Source: Amphibalanus amphitrite
Lineage: Eukaryota; Arthropoda; Thecostraca; Balanomorpha; Balanidae
DNA: 64,000 nucleotides
NCBI RefSeq assembly: GCF_019059575.1
Contig: NW_024881591.1
Span: forward strand, 372,001-436,000
Direction of reading: 5' to 3'
Below the pieces are notes generated by a model. It saw only the letters and a program-made list of their open reading frames with translations, had not been told where the DNA came from and made no database searches. This document shows, one piece after another, positions 40,081 through 52,000 of this stretch. The translations under genes were made by a program, and so were the position numbers. The stretch's first letter is position 1. Every line of letters begins with the position of its first letter.

Positions 40081-43000
40081 CCGGCCGGCGTCACCAGCCG
40101 GAACTGACGGCCGTCGGACGCCGTGACCAGTACGTCCACCGACTCACCGGTCAGCGCGGACCCATCCACCTGACGGAAAGTGGAGGGTCAACATCCCAGC
40201 TGACACACGAGAGGGCGAGCAACACTGCTAAACTAACCTGCTATCACATTTAGAACGGACAGGAAGAGACAAATACCTACCGACAAAACTGACGAGGGTC
40301 GCTTATATATCGAACACCCAGAAAAGGCGCGGAGTAGACGGGTTAGCAGACGGTGTCGCATGACATATTTCAGGTCCATTGTTCACAATTATCGCCAAGG
40401 ATATAAATTTGCAGGACTTTGCGTTATAGAGGGACTCTTTCTTAATCTACAAATCCACATGTTTGGACAGTGAATGGTGGGCATGTTCGGACGTGAATGA
40501 TATGGCCATCTTTCTGTGGACAGATTACGGAGCCCGGCTCTCGGTGATGTTTAGCTACACCTCCCGCACCCACCTCCTGTGTATCCTCGGCAGTGACGTG
40601 GAGCGACTCGACCCCCTGGCCGACACCGCCGACCTCTGAAGGTGCCACGGCGGCAGTCAGGTCGGCTGGCTCCAAATCACCCTTGACGGCGAGCTCGGCT
40701 GGCTCCAGGTCACCCTTCACGTCCTGTAGTGTGATCTGCGCAACGAGAACGGAACATCGGGCCAGGTCAGGTCAGGTCACCTTAGGTCATCCCAGGTTAC
40801 TGATCGGGGCCATAAATTTGCGAATTGTATATTGATAATTTCTTATGTGGATGTTCCAACATGTCATCAGTGTCCGTGTCTCTCCCAATCCGTAAATACA
40901 AGTCATCCGTCTCCTGTGACGTGGCAGTCATGACAGCGTCGGTATGCGAGAGCCTATTCAAATACATTGTAATTCTTCTCGCATCAATCGCTTGCGGGAG
41001 GTGCGTGCGATTGATGCGAGCGTGCTTCCATGTATTTGAATAGGTTCTCGCATGCGATTTCCTGGCTGCGGAAAGAGTCTGTTTCAGGCCTTAGTGGTGT
41101 CAGTATCCGTATCCTTCTCCACCTGGATGTCCATCCTCAGTCCTCAGGTCCAGTCTCAGTGTTCGCCAGTGTGTCGTTGTCAGTGTCCGTGTCAGTTTCC
41201 ATCTCCCACCTGAATTCTCCGTCCGTCCTCCGTTGTCAGCTCCAGGGTGCGCGTTCCCTCGCCGGTGACCAGGCCCTTGTTGGCCGCCAGTTGGACCACG
41301 CCATCCGCTGCGTCCTCCAGTAGCACCTCGCTGTCTGCTGAGAGTTGTACTGGCCGGGCGCCGCCCTGAAGACAGAGACACAAACCAGACAGTCAGACAC
41401 GGACAGTACTGCCCCGTCGGCTGCGTCCTCCAGCAGTACTTCACTGTCCGCTGAGAGCTGTCTTAAAGACACACAGAAACAGATCACACAGTCACACATA
41501 CGGCACAGTCACGGCAAATTCAGCCATACACAGACGGACGGGACCTGTCACAGAGTCACTCTCAAATAAAATCCCATTTCCAGTACCAATCGACCGACAC
41601 TCGACCGGTTCACGCCTCCCTAAGTCCTACCCCACAGCGCGAATCCATCAACCTATCCCCCGTTTACACATTCCGCTGACTCACCACGGCGGCGATGCCG
41701 TCGATGAGCTGTACGGTGGACGGGTCGGCGGGGTTCTGACAGGTCACGTAGATCACCTGAGACTCGGCCGGCTTGCCGTCCAGCTGTAACAGCGGACCGG
41801 TGTCCTGCGGGACATACGTGACAAGGGGTCAGATACAGCTGTCTAGAGCGGACCCCTGGGGGAAAGGCCTGAGACAATGAGCCAGACATTATTACTTGCA
41901 GCACAGATAAGCTGGTGTGCCTTGCCCTATGAATAAGGAACTGCGTTTACATAGCAGGCTTCCAACGAACAGACACTACTGGACCAAATACTAGGTAATC
42001 CAACGAACCCAGATGACCCCAGCAGACCTGACCAAGGCCGTCTAAGAAAAAAATGCACAAATGGGCCCGAAACACATTAATCATGCAAAGAGTCATTGCT
42101 GATAAGTACGTGGATAACCCACCTGCACGAGTCCGGTGGTCAGCAGCTCTGGTCCGTCGCCGCCGCCCGTGTGCTCCTCCTCCTGGTGACGCTGCAGTGC
42201 GGAGGCGTCCTCACAGGACCACGAGCACACGCCGCACACCAAGCTGGCCCCGGCGTCCGCAGGGGACGCTGGGGGACACCGTCGGAGTACGTTAGTTTGC
42301 TGAACACCATCGTCCATCACTTTAGATGAATAAGTTCGACTTTTCCTAAAATCGCAAAAAAAGATGCCGGCATTAAACCGATCTGAGCCATCTCCTGTAG
42401 CATTAATTCGGATGCAGATCGAGATGTGGAAGTACACACCTTTCCCCGTGTGCGTGCGCATGTGTCTCATCAGAGTCCACTTGTTGTCCATCTGTTTGCC
42501 GCAGGTGGGACAAGCCAGGGGCCGCTGAGTGCCGTGGAGCCGGCAGTGCGCTCTCCACCGGTCCCGGCTGGTGAACGTCTTACCGCAGGGCCGGCAGAGT
42601 AGCGGGCGGCCGGCGCCGTGCGACCGCATGTGCGCGCTCAGCTGCACGAGGGGAGCGGTGACGGCCGACGGGTTATGGTAGGTCGGCGAGTGACGGGTAA
42701 TGAAATAATCACCGGGTCTTATCATGACCCCGTTCATGGCTAGATTGTGGCGCTAAAATGTTAATGAATGAATAAATGAATAAATGAATGAATGAATGAA
42801 TGAATGAATGAATGAATGAATGAATGAATGAATGAATGAATGAACGAATGAACAAATGAATGAATGAATGAAATAATTAAATGACGAATGAATTAATGCC
42901 TAACGATTGGACGAATAAATTACAGATGAGTGAATTAATTAATAAATGAATGTAAATGGGTTATTAAATATCAAGGATACGATAACATTGCAAAAAGCGT

Positions 43001-46000
43001 GATAAGCCTTTCTGGTACGGGCGTCCCGACCCGCACGTACCTGGCAGTTGGTGGCAAAGGCCCGGGAGCAGACGGTGCACGGGAACGGCTTCTCTCCCGT
43101 GTGGATCCGCTCGTGCTCCACCAAATTACCGCGCTGGGAGAAACGCTTCTTACAGACCGAACACTCGTGCGGCTTCTCACCTGGGGGCAGCCATGGTACA
43201 ACACGTAAGAGTGCTCATTCGGGCGAGGACACTAGGCCATAGGGACACACACTAAGGCTCTGACCTTGACATATACATAGGGCAAGAAGAGCTCAGGGGT
43301 CGGGACTATGTAAGGGTTTTTAGCAATCACATCGAACTCGTGAGCCCCGCATCGTGAAAAACTACAGCACAAATAAATGCACCTCACCGAATTCACACCA
43401 TGACTAAATGTCCAAAATCAACTGAACAAGACATGAGATAGCCACAGTATCCCTATGGTAGGTTCAGATACCACCGACCACAGATAACAGTAGTACTTAA
43501 CTGTTATCTGTGCACCGACCCTTTCTCCCACCTTTGTGCCATCGGATGTGGAACGTCAGCGCTGTTTTGTGGCCGAACCGCTGTGGGCAGAGAGGACAGG
43601 CGTGCTTCTTCTCTCCCGTGTGGCGCACCATGTGGTTCGTCAGGTGACCCTTGGTCTTGAACGACGACGGACACTCGGGGCACTTGAAGTTCCTGGCGGT
43701 GGAAGGGGGGGGGATGGCGTCAGTGGTGTGGTGGGGAAATGGAGATCGGAGCAAAAACTGTAATGACGTATCGTATAAGAGGCTGGCGTTGCCTTAGCTG
43801 AATCGTGTGAGTAAATAAGCGGAAAAGATCGTCACCCAACCACACGGTCTGCGTAACGGGTCATAGACGACGCCTAGCAAGTGTGACAGTTACAAGCAAA
43901 AGCTTTAAAAAAATAGTCTGCAAACGAGTAACTGCTCCATATTTTATCACCACATTATATCATACCCGATCATTCGTTTTGACATGAAGACATACCCAAG
44001 CACGATACGCCCTGGCCGTTAATGGGACTGTATCTACCACGTCTCTCTCACCTCTCCGTGATGTGCACCGCGCCGTGTCTGCTGAGCAGGTGCTGGTTGC
44101 GGAACCCCTTTCCACACAGGTTGCACATGAACAGTCGTCCGGGCGTGCCGTGTGCCGCCTCCGTGTGGTAAGCCAGCGCGGCGCGGCTGTTACACTCCTT
44201 ACCGCACTCGGCGCATGTCCGCGGCTGGGAGCGCGTCTGGGGGGAAGGGGGAGGGACGACGGTCAGATGGGAGCAAGTCTAGCGGGAGGGTTGAACGGAC
44301 GGCCGGAGAGATTTCTCAGGCAGTAAGCTGACGCCAGTAAAATACGGTGCACAATAAAATAAAGCAGCCGTCTCAACAAGGTCAACAGAAATATTACGCG
44401 CGATAACGATTCAAATATCATCTTATCAACACGCCGCTGCCTGTCATCAACATTATGCAGATCGATGCTTCGAGTCACAGACTGTATACGCGCTCCCCAC
44501 ATTCTTACCGCTGCCGCCCGCCATGTGCACACTGAACTTCCCGTTTCATCCCACCAGTTCCCCGTGTACCCACCGTGTGTGACTTTTCGTGCATCCTCAT
44601 CTGGCTGAGCTGCCCAAACTTTTTGTGGCAGGTGGGACACTCGAAGCGTTTGTCGGCGTTGTGTCGCTGCAGCTGGTGTACATGCAGGGACCACTTGGAG
44701 GCGAACGAGCGCGGGCACTCGGTGCAGGGCACGCGGGAGCGGTCCGCCAGCGGCTCAGAGTCCACACCCTCCACCACGCCCTGTGGACAGGAGGGAGGGG
44801 TCAGTACACCGTCAGTCCACACCCTCCACCACACCCTGTGGACAGGAGGGAGGGGGTCAGTACACCGTCAGTCCACACCCTCCACCACACCCTGTGGACA
44901 GGAGGGAGGGGGTCAGTACACCGTCAGTCCACACCCTCCACCACACCCTGTGGACAGGAGGGAGGGGGTCAGTACACCGTCAGTCCACACCCTCCACCAC
45001 ACCCTGTGGACGGGAAGGGGAGGGTCAGACCTTCCCCTTCACTATGACAGGAGAGGAGGGAGGGATAAGGACTGAGGACCTCAGCCCAATTTGTACATCC
45101 GTGCCAAACCCTACGAACAGGACGGTATTTGACTGAGAAACCCGACCTAACGAGTCACCGACGCCCCGGGCGGAACAGCTTCAAATCTGCCGAAAGGACA
45201 TCGCGATTCGCGACTAACGACGGTTCCATACTCCGCAGAGTGGAAAGGGGGAGATAAAAGATATGTCGAAAGATGTCCAAATATCAACGACAACTGACAG
45301 TATGCCTCTATCCTGTACGGAGTGACTTCTGCGGCGGGACAGATAAGAGAAAGATAAGGAGAGCAGCGGTGTAGTCCCTGGGCTCGGCTCACCTGTCCAG
45401 TGTGGCCCGTCTCCGTCTGATGGAACGCCAGCTCGGCGCCGAGTTTGAACCGCGCCGAACAGCCCAGACACTCGAAACGCACGCCGCGGTGCAGCGCCCT
45501 GCACGGAGAGAGCAGAACGATAACAGGTCAGGGAGAACTCAGCGCAGAGCAGGGTAGTCAGGTAAGAGGACGGCACAGCGCAGAGCCTAGTTACTATCAG
45601 AGATCACCTTCAGGCAAGAGACAGAGGCAGGACATCGTTAAGATAGAGAAGGAAAGGACGTTATCGATAAAACTTAATCCAAGGAAATGGAAGGCCAGCG
45701 CAGCAGCAGGCCATTGCAGCTGCAGACCCACGCCTGCTTGACTCGCCACTGCTGATCGCGTGGTACGCACCTGTGGAACTTGAGTCGGCCTTGCATCTGG
45801 AACTGTTTGCCGCAGACCTCACACTGGAATCGCGCCTGTCGCCGGCGTTTGCGGGAAAACGGGGTCGCCGCCTCGGCGTCTGCGACGGAACCGGGGAGGG
45901 GTGGGTCAGAGTGATCAGTTAAAGACCATACAGATATTAAATGTGGACCTAAATGAGAGTCAATCGGAGTAAAAATGAGAGAAAACACCCTATAGAACGA

Positions 46001-49000
46001 GCCGAACAGAGAAGCAATGACTATAGGTAACGGCGTAAAAACACAACTAACTACGGACGACGCGACCAGTTGCTGAATAGTAAATAATCAACCAAACAGA
46101 TACAACCTGAGGAATCCGGCCTTCCCGGTCACCACGGTGGCTCACCGGAGGGCTGAAACTCCTCGAGCGTCTCCGGCTGGTCCTGGTCGGAGGTGGAGCC
46201 GCCTTGGCCGGACCCGGCCTCACCCGGCACAGAGAGCACCTCCACGCGGACATGGCACGGCGCTGTGGGCGGGGGGGGGTCAGCTGTCAGCGCTGTGACT
46301 CTGACTGACAATCGCAATCGCACTGTGACTGGCAACGCAAAGTACGAGAATATAAAAATCGAAGGCATGACAAGTGGTTAAAATGCGTGGCTTATTCAAA
46401 CACAGCGACCATAAGCCGCGACATAACGCGCACAATTAAGACGCAAAACTAACAACACAACGAATTAATTTAACAACACAAACTGATACTGATGTCACTA
46501 TCAATTCCTCACCCGGTAGCCTGTGGTCAGACAGACAGCTCAAATTTCGCCCTTACACTCCCTTAGAAAGCTCACCTCGTTCTCCCTCCGCTCCCGTCTC
46601 GCCCTCGCCGTCACCGTCTCCGGCCGCCTCAGCTACGTCGGCACCCCCCAGCACGCGCTCCAGTTCCCTGCCCTTCACCGAGTTCTGGAAGCGCGCTGGC
46701 AGCCGGCCGCGCGGGCGACGAGACCGGTCCAGCGCCGGCGGCGGCTCGGCGGGTGCCGGGGCCGGCGCTGGCTTTGGGTCTGCTGCTGAAACGCGGAGAG
46801 GCGAAGGATAGACGTCGGTGGAGTGGATCTGATGTTCGACACTGCACTGCACACTTATCAAATGCACAAAGTGAAGCTTAGTACATCAAGGGACATGGAC
46901 GAAAAAAATACGGGGACGAGTAAGCATGAATACACAACAATGTGAAATAATATCACGTCCCTGGCGACTTTATCGACTAAAAAAAAAAAGAAGCTGACAG
47001 AGAAACTCAATTAAGAGTTCATTATCGGGAACAATGGATCCATGTCGAGAAAATAGCCATGAGCTGGTACGCGCGGTACGGGGACCCGCAGTTGCTACTG
47101 TACACGAACCCCAACTATAGCCGTCTGTCCTGTCCAGTAACAACCGACAACAGTGATATCGACTGCCGGTCCCTGTACAAGAGCAGCTGAGGTTCTCTGT
47201 GCGTGCCCTCTGACAGCTTATCGCTGTTCCCTGTGAGGGTGCTGGGACAATTTACTCAGGGTCGCTGTACAGTAGCAACTGCGGGTCCCCGTACCCGATG
47301 CCGATTAACGAACATCTCGGACACCAGCTCACCTTTGACCGCCGTGACGTCGCCCTTCCGCGGCCGTCCCCTGCGGCGCTTCTGCAGCACCTCATCGGCG
47401 AGTAGCTGGCCACGGAGAGCGTTATCGGCAGCGTACAGGGCGGCCGGGTCGGGCGGCGCTGTCCAGATGGTCAGAACGGGTGTGTGGAGTTAGACAACTG
47501 GAGCACGATGCATGCATAGCGACAGTTCAGAGCTGAGCTCGTTGGTCAATGGTTTTCTGAGCAAAATATGGAAACAGTCAAAAAACGTACCATTAATTCG
47601 TCACCAGAGAGCTAGTACGATTAATTCATCAACGGACAACGAAGAACGTACAATTAATTCGCATAACCGTACAATTACCGATCGCACAAATAACTTATAC
47701 CATAACACACATACAGCCTGTACGGCTGGCTGAGTCATTGTTCATCGGCACATATAGCTGTAACAGGCACATATCAACCACTGTTTATGCGGATATCCAA
47801 CCCATCGCCATCTGCCATCCTAACAGTCATAGCGGCAGTTGGCCCACAACAGTAAAGCTACGGGTAGCAGACCTCCTCGCTGGTACTGGGGAGAGTCGGG
47901 TGGATCGGGTGTGGATCGGGAACGCACCTGGCCGGTCCGGGTGCAGCAGGGCGTGTATGGTGTACTGGCCCTCCAGTACCCGGTCCAGGAACACCTGGGT
48001 GGCTGAGACACTCCCGTGACAGGGGCTGCAGATGCGCCGCGGGTGACGGCCGTCATCGAACACCTTCGAAAAACAGGGAGACGATTGGTCAGACCAGGTC
48101 AGAGTCTAGTATGAGATGGGATATAAGAACCTGGATGTGATTTGCATTCTGCTTCTCATTTGGGTACATTGAGAAAACAGATTGACCATGAGCGCACAAT
48201 AAGCCTTTATCTGTGCATGTTGATATCCCGTTGTGAAGCCTCTTTTACGGGCTTGCGAGTTGTAAAAAATGATAAGATTTAGAGTCAGCTGCATTTCGTC
48301 TGTGGGCTGTTGATATTCCCTAAGGTCTCACGTGTCTGCACGTCTGCACGTCTGCTCGTCTGCACGTCTGCTCGTCTGCACGTCTGCACGTCTGCTCGTC
48401 TGCACGTCTTGCCTGCTTGCACAGCCTGCATAACCTGGTTGGAAGTACCACTAAGTGTCAGCTATCTTGTCCTTCCTTGCCTTAACCCAGCTACCCCTGC
48501 TTGGAACCCCTGCTATGCTGTTGGCGCTTGTTCCTTGCCTTGCACCCTGAGCTAACATCGAGAACTGCCACGGGGGTCGAGTCTCACAGTCTCAGTCTGA
48601 ACACTCACACTGTACAGATGAGAAACGCACGAGGCGGTCGAGGCAGGGGGTCGGCTGGGGCTGGCAGGAGGGGGAGAAGTGCAAGCGTTAACAATGCTGC
48701 AGCTTCTGCCAGGGGTGAAGAGTCAATCTGTGGTACATGTGGTGACGATGTGGGCAATGACCCGATAGGATGTGATAAGTGCGAGCATTGGGTCCATGGA
48801 AACGAGATGTGTTCGGGTCTTCCCCAGGACCTCATTGATGCCATCATGAAGTATGATGGAGCAGGAATTCAGTTTGTTTGTATGAAATGTCAGGTCCAAC
48901 ATGTGAGTGCGCGCGGCGAATCTCCGACAAGCCACACAGAGCCTCACCTTGCTGAGACTATTAGTCATCTGTACAACCAGGTGAAGGGGATTTGCTCAGC

Positions 49001-52000
49001 CTTAAGGGAACTTTCCACCCAAGTCAAGGCCCTGTCCTCACAACAGGCTACAGGTTGTGACCATGGTGCTGCCGTACAGAACCAAAGCACTGCACCTCAC
49101 ATGCAAACCCAGCCAAATCCTCAACAGCCGTCTAACAACTTGAACTATCGCACACTGATTCGCGAAGAGCTCAAAGAACAGAGAGAAAGGGAAAAACGTC
49201 AATCCTTTATCATTGTGAAGGGCTTGGCAGCCACCTCTCCTTCGGACTTCGTCAGTAAGTTTACAAAACTTGCAGATGACTGCTTGGGTTTGCAGGTTTC
49301 GACACCAGAGGTCTTCCAAATTGCAGGTCATGCTAACTTCTACAGGGTTCGGATCTCTGATGACCAGTCGCGAAAAGCCTTACTAGAGAAGGCAAAACAG
49401 CTGAGAGGTACCCAGTACGAACGAGTGTACATCAGTAGGGACCTGACCTATGCACAACGATCAGAACTCTTTCTGCGCCGCCAGGAGCGCAGACAGCAGC
49501 AGGCCCAGGCGGATGGCTCACTGAACCAAGGAAATGACCATGCGTTACAGGCCCCCAAACCTCCCTCACAGAGGCCTGCCCCTGCTGCTGCTCCCCCTGC
49601 TCAACCATCTGCTCCAGTGGGAGCGGAAAACTAACTTGTCTGCCTACATCCACAGTTTTAAGAATAGCCTTGGCCAATGTTAATGGACTTCCTTCGAAGG
49701 TCAAGCAACTCACTGAGTTCAGCGACCAGAGATTGCTTGATATTCTGTGCATTACCGAATCCCACCTTTTAAATCATATAGCTGATTCCTTTGTTCAGAT
49801 CCCAGGATTTACTCTTCTCAGAAATGATGTATGTGGCAATGTATTCAAGCATGGAGTCTGTGTGTATGTGCACAACAAACTAGCTGTTACCAATGTCAAC
49901 AGGCCGCTTCTTAACGTCATAACATTTTGCCTCTCAAATTTCAGTGTGTTTGTTGCAGTGGTCTATAGGCCTCCTTCAAACAATGAAGATGAAAATAACT
50001 CACTGCTGTCATATTTGTCAGATTTCTGTGCAGACAAGGAGGTGATAGTACTGGGCGATTTTAACCTGCCGAACCTGGATTGGAAAAGTGCTGATGCCCC
50101 TTCCAGTTGTGCAACAGTGGAACGCAATTTTCTCAACCTCTTCAACCTACTCGGTCTAACCCAGTGGATTAAGGAACCAACCTTTCCCAGGTCTGGAAAC
50201 ATCTTGGACCTGGTATTAACTACGGAACCTGACCGTCTTGGACACATTGAGATATGCCCTCACTTGCCAGGTTGCGACCACTGCCTAGCTGTATGTGATT
50301 ATGTGTTCGAGTCAGATGACATCTTAACTGTCTCTCACCCCCGACCTTACAGGAGAGCCTGGAGCAGGGGTCGCTTTGCCTTGATGCGCCAGCTGCTGAA
50401 AGATACGGACTGGGACTTCGAGTTTGCCTTCCGGGATTGTGATGAGTGTTTTGTCCAGTTTGTACGAGTCATTGCAGATCTGACTAATGAGTTTGTGCCA
50501 GAACAACCTCCACGTCTGAGGACCCGGCCGCAGTTCCAGACTAGACCACCGACGAGCCTTATACACCGCCGCCAGAGAGCATGGAATAACTATAAGGTTG
50601 TTAGACAGAAACTGGGAAGGAAAGCCCATGCTTCCGTGGAGGCGTATGGTGCCTTTGCTTCAATTAACAAAGAGTTAAGAATGTTCACTGTAACTTCACA
50701 ATGCCAGTATGAAAGAAACTTAATTGACAGGTCCAGACAAAACCCAAAACTTCTCCATTCTTATGTAAGGTCTAAGAAGGTTGGCTGTCCAGCAGTTGGC
50801 CCCTTAATGCTGAAGACTGGTGAAATGAGCGACGATGCCCAAGCCATGTCTGAAATGTTCGCCTCATCGTTTGTTTCTGTTTACTCTCCTAACAGCCCAA
50901 GGAACCCTGCTCCCCATCAGATGTTCAATGGAACGCTTAACAGTGTTGATTTCTCAACGGACGATGTCCTATCGGCACTGATGATGCTTGACCCCCATTC
51001 TGCCATGGGGCCCGACAGATTGCATCCACTGGTGCTGAAGTCTTGTGCTGCTGAGGTGGCATATCCCTTGCACTTGATCTTTCAGAAATCCCTGCAGGAA
51101 GGGAAGCTGCCAGCTCTCTGGAAAATGTCTATTGTAAAACCTATCTTTAAAAAGGGCCACAGATATGACCCTCTGAACTATCGGCCTATCAGCCTGACCT
51201 CGGTTGTCTGTAAGACTATGGAACGCTTGATATGTACTAAACTTAGAAACTACCTTGAAACTAACTTCCTACTAACTAGCAACCAATTCGGTTTCAGACC
51301 AGGCAGGTCAACAATGGACCAACTATTATTAGTATATAACACAGTCTCGAAGATGGTGGATGCTAGACATGTCGTAGATATAATATTTTTTGACTTTAGC
51401 AAGGCCTTTGATGTAGTTAACCATGAGATCATGCTCGTAAAACTGCGATCACTGGGACTGCAGGGTTGTCTGCTTGACTGGTTATCCTCCTTCCTACAGG
51501 GTAGGTTGATGCAGGTCTGTGTGAAGGACTGTCTCAGCAAACCCTGTGTAGTTAGTAGTGGTGTACCTCAGGGAAGTGTTTTGGGACCCCTCTTGTTCCT
51601 TGTGTATGTGAATAGTGTTGCCTCCCAACTGAAAAGTGACTATAAAATATTCGCTGATGACATTAAACTTTATGCCTGTGTGCCCTATGATCCATCCTCC
51701 TCCTCTCCATCCCTTGCTACACAGCAGATCCAGAAAGACATTGACACTCTACACTCAACGGCAGCATCATGGGGACTAAAGATGAACTCAAAGAAGTGTG
51801 TTGCTTTAAGGTTTAATGGCTCTAGTCCTAACATAGACCTACCGGGATACTTCCTTGATGGCCAGCAAATCCCTTTCTCTAAGAGTCATGTTGATCTTGG
51901 TGTGACTGTTGACTGTCGCCTGAGATTTCACGAACATGTACACACAATTGTTCAGAAGGCAGGTGGCCTTGCCCAGAGCTTGCTAAAATCTACGGTCTGT

